Part shown: piece by piece, positions 26,718 to 35,207 of the stretch
Layout of the letters: every line of letters begins with the position of its first letter
Numbering within the stretch: position 1 is the first letter of the stretch
Source: Chitinophagaceae bacterium
GTDB taxonomy: Bacteria > Bacteroidota > Bacteroidia > Chitinophagales > Chitinophagaceae
NCBI GenBank assembly: GCA_947454235.1
Contig: CANGIY010000012.1
Coordinates: forward strand, 1-64,000
Direction: 5' to 3'
DNA: 64,000 bases
Translations under genes and position numbers: made by a program
The notes under the pieces: model-generated
Databases searched by the model: none
The model's input: only the letters and a program-made list of their open reading frames with translations
Told to the model about the DNA's origin: nothing

Positions 26718-27992
26718 ATGCTACAGATACACATGTTCAGGCACGAGAAGGAATTGATTCTGGCCGGTTTAAAGAAAAAGAATTTTAAAGATCTGCATAT
26801 AGTAGATGAGATTATTGCTGTGGACGAGCGTCGCAGGCAGGTGCAAACCGAAAACGATAATCTCGCAGCTTCGTTGAATACCGCATCGAAAAATATTGGC
26901 ATGCACATGGCCAAAGGCGAAAAAGCTGAAGCTGAAAAATTGAAAGAAATGGTTTCTCTGCACAAAGAGAAAGCCAAAGAACTCAATAAAAGCCTTTCAG
27001 ATCTGGAAACAGAGATGATGGATTTATTGATCAAGCTACCTAACCTGCCGCATGCTTCAGTACCTTTCGGAAAGACTCCTGAAGAGAACGAAATTGTGCG
27101 CACAGGTGGTGTTATGCCCGATTTAAAAGAGCACAAACAACCACACTGGGAGCTTGCCGATAAGTACAAACTCATTGACTTTGAACTCGGTAACAAAATT
27201 ACAGGTAGCGGCTTCCCAGTGTTTACGGGACAAGGTGCAAGGTTACAGCGTGCCCTCATCAACTACTTCCTCAATTACAATATTGATGGCGGTTATCAGG
27301 AGTTTTGCCCGCCGTTCATGGTAAACGAAGCATCGGCTTACGGTACGGGTCAGTTGCCTGATAAAGAAGGGCAGATGTACCATGCAGTTGAAGACAATTT
27401 ATACTTGATTCCAACCGCTGAAGTGCCTGTAACTAATATTTATCGCGATACTATTGTGCCTGAGGCTGAACTACCTGTAAAAATGACGGCTTACTCTCCT
27501 TGTTTCAGGCGCGAAGCTGGTTCTTACGGTAAAGATGTAAGAGGCTTGAACAGGGTTCACCAGTTTGATAAAGTAGAAATCGTTCAATTGGCTCACCCAA
27601 GCAAAAGCTACGAGCAACTGGAAGGTATGGTACACCACGTTGAAAAACTTTTGCAAAGCCTAGAGTTACCATATCGCATTCTGCGCTTATGTGGTGGCGA
27701 TATGAGTTTTACTTCGGCACTTACTTACGACTTTGAAGTATATAGTGCTGCGCAAGAACGCTGGCTTGAAGTAAGTTCTGTTTCTAACTTCGAAGCGTTT
27801 CAGGCGAATAGGGCAAAAATCAGGTACCGTGATACAAATGGTAAAACGCAATTGCTTCATACGTTAAATGGCAGCTCGCTGGCATTACCACGTATAGTTG
27901 CTTGCCTGCTTGAAAACAATCAAGGTGCTGATGGAATTCATGTTCCATTTGCATTGCAACCATTCTTCGGTAAAAATAAAATCACACTGTAA
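26718..27992 (+). CDS. serS: Seryl-tRNA synthetase
   Basis: 424 residues, the normal length. The N-terminal coiled-coil tRNA-binding arm covers about residues 25-100 (EIIAVDERRRQVQTENDN; KEKAKELNKSLSDLETEM). Class II motifs follow: motif 2 FRREAGSYGKDVRGL with HQFDKVE, and motif 3 GSSLALPRIVACLLENNQ. It charges tRNA(Ser) with serine by way of seryl-adenylate in the cytoplasm, and also supplies tRNA(Sec) where that exists. A DUF4293-like gene follows 20 bp later and probably shares the transcript. Confidence 0.97.
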   Translation: MLQIHMFRHEKELILAGLKKKNFKDLHIVDEIIAVDERRRQVQTENDNLAASLNTASKNIGMHMAKGEKAEAEKLKEMVSLHKEKAKELNKSLSDLETEMMDLLIKLPNLPHASVPFGKTPEENEIVRTGGVMPDLKEHKQPHWELADKYKLIDFELGNKITGSGFPVFTGQGARLQRALINYFLNYNIDGGYQEFCPPFMVNEASAYGTGQLPDKEGQMYHAVEDNLYLIPTAEVPVTNIYRDTIVPEAELPVKMTAYSPCFRREAGSYGKDVRGLNRVHQFDKVEIVQLAHPSKSYEQLEGMVHHVEKLLQSLELPYRILRLCGGDMSFTSALTYDFEVYSAAQERWLEVSSVSNFEAFQANRAKIRYRDTNGKTQLLHTLNGSSLALPRIVACLLENNQGADGIHVPFALQPFFGKNKITL

Positions 27993-28012
27993 CAGGAAAT
28001 CACTGAACGAAG

Positions 28013-28450
28013 ATGATTCAAAGAAAACAAACGATTTGGTTGCTGCTGGCAGTAGTGCTGAATGTATTTGCAGTGTTTACAGATATTTATCGCTGGACTG
28101 AAAAAACAGCAAGCGGTGATGTGCAACACGAATTAAAGGTAAATAATCATTACCCATCATTAATATTACTGATTGCAGCTATCAGCTTGCCATCAGTTGC
28201 TATTTTCATGTTTGCAAACAGGAAAAAACAACTTGGTGTAACTGCAATGGCTATGGTTGCCTGCATGTCGGCAATATCTATGAACCTTGCCAGAGTGTCC
28301 TCGACAACAAAAGATATAGCGGCAGCAGCAAATGGTACTTACTGGATAGGAGCTATTTTGCCTCTTGTGGCAGTAGTTTTTCTGGTACTTGCAATCATTG
28401 GTATTAAAAGCGATGACAAGCTTGTAAAATCAATGGACCGACTGAGGTAG
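28013..28450 (+). CDS. DUF4293-like membrane protein
   Basis: 145 residues. It begins MIQRKQTIWLLLAVVLNV, the characteristic start of DUF4293 proteins, and has four hydrophobic helices (about 8-25, 45-67, 75-95 and 108-130) with a short polar loop after the first (YRWTEKTASGDVQHELKV). Widespread in Bacteroidota with no known function. It follows serS by 20 bp, so it is probably co-transcribed. Confidence 0.82.
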   Translation: MIQRKQTIWLLLAVVLNVFAVFTDIYRWTEKTASGDVQHELKVNNHYPSLILLIAAISLPSVAIFMFANRKKQLGVTAMAMVACMSAISMNLARVSSTTKDIAAAANGTYWIGAILPLVAVVFLVLAIIGIKSDDKLVKSMDRLR

Positions 28451-28586
28451 ACCAGCCTGATACGGAACGCTGAACGTTGGTTTGGTGGTGTGGTATAAAA
28501 AACGATTCAAAAACTGAGTGCATCAATATGGGTATTGCGCTTTTAGATGCCCCGTTGAAAAGCAACACAATTACAAAATTTAAACC

Positions 28587-28594
28587 TATTTTTG
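28587..28594 (+). promoter_or_regulatory. -7 box upstream of nuoF
   Basis: TATTTTTG matches TAnnTTTG; no good -33 box is seen at the usual distance. The 172-bp gap after the DUF4293-like gene and this box suggest independent transcription of nuoF. Confidence 0.4.
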
Positions 28595-28622
28595 GACTTT
28601 ATTTCCGAAGCACGTTTGAATA

Positions 28623-29972
28623 ATGAGCATTAAACTTTTATTGAAATACGACCATATTCCGGGTGTACGCAATTACGATGTGTATAGGGCTAACGGCGGC
28701 TACAATGTTGCTGCTAAGGCTTTAAAAATGACAACAGACGAAATTGTTGAGGAAGTGAAAAAAAGCGGCCTCAGGGGTCGTGGCGGTGCGGGTTTCCCTA
28801 CCGGTATGAAGTGGAGCTTTCTTGCAAAGCCTGAAGGTATTCCGCGTCACCTTGTGTGCAATGCCGATGAATCAGAGCCGGGCACCTTCAAAGACAGGTA
28901 CCTGATGGAGTTCCATCCTCACCTGTTCATTGAAGGATTGCTTATTTCGAGCTATGCACTCGGTAGCAACCTTACGTTCGTTTATATACGTGGTGAATAT
29001 TCATGGATTCCTGATATTTTGAATCAAGCGATTGATGAAGCTAAAGCCAATGGCTGGTTGGGTAAAAACATCCAGGGCACAGGCTTCGATTGCGATATCG
29101 TTGTTCAACGTGGTGGTGGTGCCTACATCTGTGGTGAAGAAACTGCATTGATTGAGTCGTTAGAAGGAAAACGTGGTAACCCAAGGTTGAAACCGCCATT
29201 CCCGGCTATTCAAGGTTTGTGGATGCGCCCTACGGTGGTGAACAACGTTGAAACGATTACAGCGGTAGTACCTATTATCGAAATGGGTGGCGATGAGTAC
29301 GTGAAAATTGGTATGGGTCGCAGCACTGGTACTAAACTCATTTCAGCGTGCGGTAACATCAACAAACCGGGTGTTTACGAAATTGATATGACTTGTTCTG
29401 TAGAAGAATTCATCTACAGTGACGAATATTGCGGAGGCATTCCTAACGGCAAACGCCTGAAGGCTTGTATCCCTGGCGGTTCTTCTGTTCCTATTGTACC
29501 AGCTAACCTGTTATTCAAGACGGCAAAAGGCGAAACAAGGATGATGAACTACGAAAGCCTTTCTGACGGTGGTTTTGCTACCGGTACTATGATGGGTTCG
29601 GGTGGTTTCATTGTGTTGGACGAAGACCAATGCGTTGTGCGCCATACCATGACATTGGCTCGTTTCTATAATCACGAAAGCTGCGGACAGTGTTCTCCTT
29701 GTCGTGAAGGAACCGGCTGGATGTACAAGATTCTTAAAAACATTGAATACGGTAAGGGTAAAATGAGTGACATCGATTTGTTGTGGGATATCCAACGCAA
29801 AATTGAGGGCAATACAATATGTCCTTTGGGTGATGCTGCTGCATGGCCTGTTGCCGCTGCCATCCGCCATTTCCGCGATGAATTTGAGTGGCACGTAACA
29901 AACCCCGAAGAAGCACAAACCCGCAACTACGGTCTGGCACACTATGCCGACCCTAGACCAGTGGTAGCGTAA
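28623..29972 (+). CDS. nuoF: NADH-quinone oxidoreductase subunit F
   Basis: 449 residues, standard for NuoF. The FMN/NADH fold starts at GLRGRGGAGFPTGMKW and continues through VCNADESEPGTFKDR, VYIRGEY and GGGAYICGEETALIESLEG. The N3 4Fe-4S ligands are ESCGQCSPCREGTGW (three Cys) and the later ICPLGDAAAW Cys. It takes electrons from NADH into complex I at the inner membrane. No other nuo gene lies in the window, so the complex I genes are dispersed in this genome, or this copy belongs to a small separate cluster. A terminator follows immediately. Confidence 0.96.
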   Translation: MSIKLLLKYDHIPGVRNYDVYRANGGYNVAAKALKMTTDEIVEEVKKSGLRGRGGAGFPTGMKWSFLAKPEGIPRHLVCNADESEPGTFKDRYLMEFHPHLFIEGLLISSYALGSNLTFVYIRGEYSWIPDILNQAIDEAKANGWLGKNIQGTGFDCDIVVQRGGGAYICGEETALIESLEGKRGNPRLKPPFPAIQGLWMRPTVVNNVETITAVVPIIEMGGDEYVKIGMGRSTGTKLISACGNINKPGVYEIDMTCSVEEFIYSDEYCGGIPNGKRLKACIPGGSSVPIVPANLLFKTAKGETRMMNYESLSDGGFATGTMMGSGGFIVLDEDQCVVRHTMTLARFYNHESCGQCSPCREGTGWMYKILKNIEYGKGKMSDIDLLWDIQRKIEGNTICPLGDAAAWPVAAAIRHFRDEFEWHVTNPEEAQTRNYGLAHYADPRPVVA

Positions 29973-29995
29973 ACAAATACGACTTTTTAGTATTG

Positions 29996-30032
29996 TAGGG
30001 GATTTCGTCAAGGAATCCCCTATTTCTTTTTC
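29996..30032 (+). terminator. Terminator of nuoF
   Basis: Arms TAGGGGATT (29996-30004) and AATCCCCTA (30014-30022) with a 9-nt loop, followed by TTTCTTTTT on the plus strand. The right arm carries the reverse-strand stop codon of the convergent membrane gene. Confidence 0.85.
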
Positions 30033-31486
30033 GCATACAGCTTAAACGCACCGCCACCGCAATACTCACCAACTTTTTCATAGCAGGGCGCAACATTTGG
30101 AATGTCTTCCGGGCGAATGTAAAGGAACTGGAATGAGGTGTCGCCGATAGGGAGGGTACGGGAATTATCAATGATCGAAAACCTATTGGGATAGAAGTGA
30201 ATGACGTCGTATGTAAATGCCGGTACAAACTGCCAATCGAGCCAAATGCGCTGCTTACCTGAATTGGGTGGAGTGAGTGACGCCATTTTCTCAAGTACCT
30301 TTAAATCGTCTTCTTCATACCACCATAAGAAGGTGCGATTGAGATTGACATGAGAAAAAAAGAAGCCCCCCAACAATAAAGTTACCACGCCAATGGCCCA
30401 TTGAATATTTTTCGAGTATGCAAGATGCAGGAAATAGAAAAAGTAAACCAACTGAATGACATACAACAATAAAAAGAACATCGCGGCTCTGTCAATAAGA
30501 TAATTGATGTGTAACAAATGAAACTGTGCCACCTGCGCCAGAAATGGCATTATGAGCAACAAATGAAGAAACACACCGGTTCTCAATTCAGTGAGTAAAT
30601 AGGTGAACTTTTGTCGTTGCACAAGTGCATAGATCCAAAACAAGGAGAAAACCAACGTACCATAATACGTAAGCCGCACTACCCAAGGAAAAATGCCTGA
30701 TTCATTGCTTTTATATAAAGCGCATTTCAATACCGATGTTACTGTGTCGTTTTTAAACCCCTTTGCACCCAAGAAATTGAGTTCTCCCCCGCTTTGTACC
30801 ATCATCAGCGGCTTAACAATTAATAGTGCCAACACCGCTGTGGGTAAAGCAATGGCTAGTAACTGTTTGATTATGCCTGGACGCTTTGTTTCATTGGTAC
30901 TCAACAAAATGCAAACAATAAGAAATGATGCTATGATGCCCCCATACACATTAAGAAAACTAAAGTTGCTGTACACACTCAGTGCCGCCAGCGAAATGCT
31001 CAACATGAGTGTCCGGAGCTTTGCCTGCTCAAAATAGCGTACCATCAGGTAAATGCTGCCCACCATGGACATGAGTCCCCAGCCATAGCCCCGACTCAAG
31101 CCCCAGAATTCGAATACCCACGGACTTACCAATGCAAGGCTGGCAAACCCCGCAAATACCATCCAACCGCTTTTAAATAGCTGTTGCATGAGTTTGTAAC
31201 TGAAGACATAGAACGCGAGTTGAGCGATTAACAAATCAATCCGGTAAAAGAAAACACCATCGTTAAAAGTCTCAATGAAAAACTTGCGGAAAAGAGAATG
31301 CAGGATGTGGTTGTTGGCACTTGGGTATTTCTTATACATCGTCTCCCAATATCCTTCCGTGGGCACATAACCCGTTTCGTCGATGGTAATGGGGATCCTG
31401 ATAATCCTCAAGACGTTGAGCACTATCAAAACAACGCTTAATGCCACCGATGGCACTAAATCATATATCCTTTTACCTTTTCCCAT
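30020..31486 (-). CDS. Polytopic membrane protein, possible GT-C glycosyltransferase
   Basis: 488 residues with about ten or eleven hydrophobic segments. After the first helix comes PITIDETGY, whose Asp-Glu sits where GT-C (GT39/PMT-like) enzymes place the catalytic acidic pair. The first loop continues with YPSANNHILHSLF and, later, the SRGYGWGL segment, again as in such enzymes. A hydrophilic C-terminal part (about 400-488: WLDWQFVPAFTYDVIHFYP) lies outside the membrane. If a GT-C, it would transfer a sugar from a lipid carrier on the periplasmic face. The match is architectural only; a different membrane function is possible. It converges on nuoF. Confidence 0.6.
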   Translation of the reverse strand: MGKGKRIYDLVPSVALSVVLIVLNVLRIIRIPITIDETGYVPTEGYWETMYKKYPSANNHILHSLFRKFFIETFNDGVFFYRIDLLIAQLAFYVFSYKLMQQLFKSGWMVFAGFASLALVSPWVFEFWGLSRGYGWGLMSMVGSIYLMVRYFEQAKLRTLMLSISLAALSVYSNFSFLNVYGGIIASFLIVCILLSTNETKRPGIIKQLLAIALPTAVLALLIVKPLMMVQSGGELNFLGAKGFKNDTVTSVLKCALYKSNESGIFPWVVRLTYYGTLVFSLFWIYALVQRQKFTYLLTELRTGVFLHLLLIMPFLAQVAQFHLLHINYLIDRAAMFFLLLYVIQLVYFFYFLHLAYSKNIQWAIGVVTLLLGGFFFSHVNLNRTFLWWYEEDDLKVLEKMASLTPPNSGKQRIWLDWQFVPAFTYDVIHFYPNRFSIIDNSRTLPIGDTSFQFLYIRPEDIPNVAPCYEKVGEYCGGGAFKLYAKKK

Positions 31487-31599
31487 TTGGGTGTTATCGT
31501 TCGCAAATTATGAAATTATCTTCCGAGCCTTTTTCATTTTTTCGAAGCTAAATACTGAGTGCATCTAATATTGTATAATTTTACAGCAAAAGTGTCTGT

Positions 31600-32133
31600 A
31601 TGAAAAAGTTATTCTTCGTTTTGGCTGTATTGTTTTGTACCACAGGCGTTATGGCGCAGGGTAACCTCAGCAAATATTTGCCCGTAGAACCGAAAAAAAG
31701 CAAGTTCGACGATAACATGCAGGGCATTTATAAACTCACCGAAGACACTGACTCGCACAATTACTTCGTGATAGAAAAAATTACTGAATACGAATACAGC
31801 ATCAGCTACATGAACCGCAGTGGCAACAATCGCGGACTTGAACACTTCAGGATGGTGATTCGTGAGTTTGACGGCATGAAATTTCTCTGCGTTCAAAACT
31901 GGTTGGCAGGCAGCGACAACTGGACTTTTTTCAGAATCAGAGACAAAGCTGAAAACTACTGGAACATTACCATGGATATTGTAATGGAAGAAACATTACA
32001 AAATGCCAAGGATGGAAAAGAACTAACCGCAATGATGCTTAAACATGTTAACGACCCTTCCTTTTTTGGTAAAGAATACCACTTCATGAAAAAACTGACA
32101 CTAGGTGGCTTACGACCTGTGATTACGCAGTAA
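31600..32133 (+). CDS. Secreted protein of unknown function
   Basis: 177 residues. A signal peptide (MKKLFFVLAVLFCTTGVMAQ, cleavage after AQ) precedes a domain with strands such as YFVIEKITEYEYSISYMNRS and KFLCVQNWLAGSDNWTFFR, and a mostly helical end (MLKHVNDPSFFGKEYHFMKK). It resembles no family I can name. The first part could be a small beta-barrel or lipocalin-like fold. A TATAATTTTA box lies about 20 bp upstream. It precedes the HisKA kinase gene by 86 bp on the same strand, with no evident functional link. Confidence 0.6.
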   Translation: MKKLFFVLAVLFCTTGVMAQGNLSKYLPVEPKKSKFDDNMQGIYKLTEDTDSHNYFVIEKITEYEYSISYMNRSGNNRGLEHFRMVIREFDGMKFLCVQNWLAGSDNWTFFRIRDKAENYWNITMDIVMEETLQNAKDGKELTAMMLKHVNDPSFFGKEYHFMKKLTLGGLRPVITQ

Positions 32134-32206
32134 AGCGGACAGGTGCATTTTACTTTCATTAATGTTAATTAACCTTAAAACCTTTTTCTCAACGGCCAAT
32201 ACATGA

Positions 32207-32214
32207 TATTTTTG
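32207..32214 (+). promoter_or_regulatory. -7 box abutting the HisKA kinase start
   Basis: TATTTTTG lies only 5 nt before the ATG at 32220, so the transcript would begin at or next to the start codon (leaderless). The -33 box is a run of T without a clear G. Confidence 0.35.
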
Positions 32215-32219
32215 TATGA

Positions 32220-33518
32220 ATGAAAAAGCTGTCACTTTCAACCATACGAAGTCTGATGATATTCTGCCAGGCACTACTCGTAGTGTTTGCAGTACAATGG
32301 CTTATCAGTCAGTATAAAATTCATGAAGTTGAGTTAAAAAGCGACCTTGCCCGATTATTCACCGACGTGCAAGATCAGGTGTCTGATTCCCTTTTATTAA
32401 ACAAGGTTTACAACGGAAAAATTGCCGGTACTGCTCCAGCGGTTTCCCCTAAACAACTGCAACAAGGCGAAAACAATTTATCAGCTACAGGGCTTCATTC
32501 AGTGCTTTCGGGCACTAACAAGTTGACTAAGGAAGATGAACTAAAATTGTTTCATATCGATACCATAGCATTCAATGAAATGTTTGTGGAAGAAATGAAA
32601 CGCAATGGCTGGAATTTCAATTCAGAATGGATTAATAACCGCGACAGTAATGTGTACGGACAATCTATTTTCATTAAAAGCGATTTCTTTACTAAAGACC
32701 ATGGTGTAATTGTAAGTAATTACAAAGGTTATATTATCAGGGCGTTATTACCTCAGTTTCTGTTCATTATTGTATTGCTATCGCTCACTGCATTCGCATT
32801 CTTTGTGGCATTTGGTTCGTTGAAGTCGCAAATGAAGTTGGGTAAAATGAAAGACGACTTCATCAGCAATATGTCGCACGAACTTAAAACACCTATTTCA
32901 ACCGTTAAATTGGTGCTTGAAGCAATGTGCAATTACGGCGTTCTTGACGACCCGGAAAAAAGCAGGGAGTACATAGGTATGGCAACATCAGAAATGGATA
33001 GGCTTGAGCTGCTTGCCACCCGTGTGTTGAATACTGCTGTTGCTGAAAACGGTACGCTATCGCTGAATAAAGAGAATGTTGACTTATTAAGTTTGGTACA
33101 GGAAACCATAGCGAATATGACTATGAAAATCCAAAAATCAAATGGCAGTATCGCGCTCAACTACACTGGTACCAACTTCACTGTTCCGGTTGATAAGCTG
33201 CATATTCAGGGTGTATTGGTCAATCTGATTGATAACAGTCTAAAATATTCTAACGGCACACCACATATTGCGGTGGCACTTACCAGCGATGGCGATCGTA
33301 TTACTTTAAGTCTTGCCGACGACGGACCTGGTATTCCGGAAGAGTATAAAGAGAAAATATTTGAGAAGTTTTTCAGGGTGCCAAATGGTTCATTGCACAA
33401 CACAAAGGGCTATGGACTGGGCCTAAGCTATGCAGCGCAGGTAATGCGTTGCCACAATGGGTCAATTGGTGTCAATAACTTACAACAAGGTGGCTGTAGC
33501 TTCACTTTGTCATTCTAA
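32220..33518 (+). CDS. Sensor histidine kinase (HisKA/HATPase)
   Basis: 432 residues. TM1 (about 12-29), a periplasmic sensor loop (30-178) with no recognised domain, TM2 (about 179-199), then HisKA with H220 in SNMSHELKTPIST and HATPase with LIDNSLKYSNG (N box), DDGPGIPEEY (G1) and GYGLGLSYA (G2). There is no HAMP domain between TM2 and HisKA. It is the partner of the OmpR-type regulator 61 bp downstream. The signal is unknown; Bacteroidota members of this kind often respond to envelope or growth-condition cues. Confidence 0.94.
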   Translation: MKKLSLSTIRSLMIFCQALLVVFAVQWLISQYKIHEVELKSDLARLFTDVQDQVSDSLLLNKVYNGKIAGTAPAVSPKQLQQGENNLSATGLHSVLSGTNKLTKEDELKLFHIDTIAFNEMFVEEMKRNGWNFNSEWINNRDSNVYGQSIFIKSDFFTKDHGVIVSNYKGYIIRALLPQFLFIIVLLSLTAFAFFVAFGSLKSQMKLGKMKDDFISNMSHELKTPISTVKLVLEAMCNYGVLDDPEKSREYIGMATSEMDRLELLATRVLNTAVAENGTLSLNKENVDLLSLVQETIANMTMKIQKSNGSIALNYTGTNFTVPVDKLHIQGVLVNLIDNSLKYSNGTPHIAVALTSDGDRITLSLADDGPGIPEEYKEKIFEKFFRVPNGSLHNTKGYGLGLSYAAQVMRCHNGSIGVNNLQQGGCSFTLSF

Positions 33519-33578
33519 AATCCGGCTGATGGGCGAAATCTACGTTTAATCTGTACCTCAAAAACAACAGTTTTATTT

Positions 33579-34280
33579 ATGGCCCTCGTTGGAAAGAAAA
33601 TCCTGTACATCGAAGATGAACCTTATTTGGCGCGCATTGTCATTGATACTTTAAAGCTCAAAGGCTACAACGTCAATCACCGAAGAGACGGGAACAAAAT
33701 TGGCGACCTTGTGGGCGAATTTGCCCCCGACTTATGTATTTTAGACGTGATGCTGCCTGACATTGATGGATACACGCTCGCAAAACACATCCACAATATT
33801 GATGGCAGAATGCCTATTATCTTCCTGACAGCCAAGACCCAGACGGACGACATTTTAAAGGGCTTCTCTTCCGGCGGCACCGACTATCTGAAAAAGCCGT
33901 TCAGCATGGAAGAATTGCTGGTGCGGATTGAGACTCAGCTCAAAATGAGCGGTCGGGATACAGAAGCTGCCCAGTCTTTACCTGATGAAATTGTGCTTAA
34001 TAAGTACAAGTTCTATCCTGTTCGCTACGAATTACAGACACCGACTGAGTCTATTAAGTTAACCAACCGCGAAGCGCAAATCATTTGCTTGCTGTGCACC
34101 CACCTCAACAAGCCGTTGGACAGGCGCATATTGCTGCAGGAAGTTTGGGGCGATGATTCATTCTTCAATTCCCGCAACCTCGATGTCTATATGCGTAAAA
34201 TTCGCAACTACTTCGCTGCCGATTCAGGCATTGAGATTATAACTCTCAAGGGAAAAGGTTATCAGTTTGTGGTGAGTTGA
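33579..34280 (+). CDS. OmpR/PhoB-family response regulator
   Basis: 233 residues. Receiver domain with acidic pair E12-D13, phosphoacceptor D56 in CILDVMLPDIDG, FLTAKTQTDD, and the switch lysine in YLKKPF. The C-terminal winged helix (about 140-232) shows LTNREAQIICLLCTHLNKPL and LQEVWGDDSFFNSRNLDVY and ends ITLKGKGYQFVVS. It binds DNA as a dimer after phosphorylation by the HisKA kinase at 32220. Its regulon cannot be told. Confidence 0.95.
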   Translation: MALVGKKILYIEDEPYLARIVIDTLKLKGYNVNHRRDGNKIGDLVGEFAPDLCILDVMLPDIDGYTLAKHIHNIDGRMPIIFLTAKTQTDDILKGFSSGGTDYLKKPFSMEELLVRIETQLKMSGRDTEAAQSLPDEIVLNKYKFYPVRYELQTPTESIKLTNREAQIICLLCTHLNKPLDRRILLQEVWGDDSFFNSRNLDVYMRKIRNYFAADSGIEIITLKGKGYQFVVS

Positions 34281-34313
34281 TATTTCTCAATACCTTTGCT
34301 TGGTAACTGACTC

Positions 34314-34646
34314 ATGCCGGGAGAAATAAATACATGGAAAGACGTAGAAGCTAAACTGCGTCAGCAATTTGGGAAGCGTCCCGATTTACAAAGCATACTT
34401 TTTTTAATTGGAATGCAGGAAATAGGAGCTCCTGTCAATTCTTATTCAAAAGAAGAGAAACAAGATTTGATGCACGTAGCAGTGTGTAAACTGTTGGAAC
34501 CAAAAGGATATTTCAAATTCCTGGGGCATGACAACGACGGCTGGCCGCACTGGGAAGCGCTTTCTAATATTGATGTGTTTGGTTTAAAAAGCCAGGAAGA
34601 GTTAATTAAACAAGCTATTGTCGAGTATTTCGATGCCATATATTAA
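34314..34646 (+). CDS. Small conserved-looking protein of unknown function
   Basis: 110 residues, not recognised. Mixed alpha/beta composition with a charged helical N-terminus (TWKDVEAKLRQQF), a hydrophobic ILFLIGMQEIG segment and GYFKFLGHDNDGWPHWEAL with several aromatic residues and a His-Asp-Asn-Asp stretch. No signal or membrane segment, so it is cytoplasmic. It lies 33 bp after the response regulator and its stop codon directly abuts the purN ATG, which points to translational coupling with purN. Whether it aids purine synthesis is open. Confidence 0.7.
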   Translation: MPGEINTWKDVEAKLRQQFGKRPDLQSILFLIGMQEIGAPVNSYSKEEKQDLMHVAVCKLLEPKGYFKFLGHDNDGWPHWEALSNIDVFGLKSQEELIKQAIVEYFDAIY

Positions 34647-35207
34647 ATGAAAAAAATAGTCATTTTCGCTTCCGGGGGCGGTTCAAATGCCCAGGCAATC
34701 ATCAATCATTTTGCAGAATCTGCAACTGTTGCTATCACAAAAGTGTACTGCAACAAACAAGAAGCGGGAGTATTGGGAATAGCTGCAAAGGCGAACATAC
34801 CAACAATTGTATTTACAAAACAGGAAATGGAAAGTGGCTTGGTTGAAGCTTCTTTGGCTACCGAAATGCCCGACTTAATTGTACTCGCAGGCTTTTTACT
34901 GAAAATACCTTCTGCAATTGTTCAACGTTTCTCCGGAAAAATAGTCAATATTCATCCGGCACTACTGCCTAAGTACGGTGGCAAAGGTATGCACGGCATG
35001 CATGTTCATGAAGCGGTGGTTGCCGCCAAAGAAGAATTTTCAGGCATAACGATTCATTATGTTAATGAACACTACGATGAGGGTGCGCCTTTGCTACAGT
35101 CGACATATAAACTTGTAAAAGAAGAAACAGCACATTCGCTTGCGGCAAATGTGCTGAAACTGGAACATTTTTATTTCCCGAGAGTTATCGAGTTTTTGAT
35201 GCGCTAA
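34647..35207 (+). CDS. purN: Phosphoribosylglycinamide formyltransferase
   Basis: 186 residues, the standard length. ASGGGSNAQAIINHF binds the substrate phosphate. VLAGFLLKIP and NIHPALLPKYGGKGMHG hold the catalytic Asn and His of the formyltransferase; VNEHYDEGAPLLQ holds the third catalytic Asp. It transfers a formyl group from 10-formyl-THF to GAR in the third step of purine synthesis, in the cytoplasm. No other pur gene is nearby. Its stop codon overlaps that of the convergent NuoEF-like gene by 4 bp. Confidence 0.96.
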   Translation: MKKIVIFASGGGSNAQAIINHFAESATVAITKVYCNKQEAGVLGIAAKANIPTIVFTKQEMESGLVEASLATEMPDLIVLAGFLLKIPSAIVQRFSGKIVNIHPALLPKYGGKGMHGMHVHEAVVAAKEEFSGITIHYVNEHYDEGAPLLQSTYKLVKEETAHSLAANVLKLEHFYFPRVIEFLMR

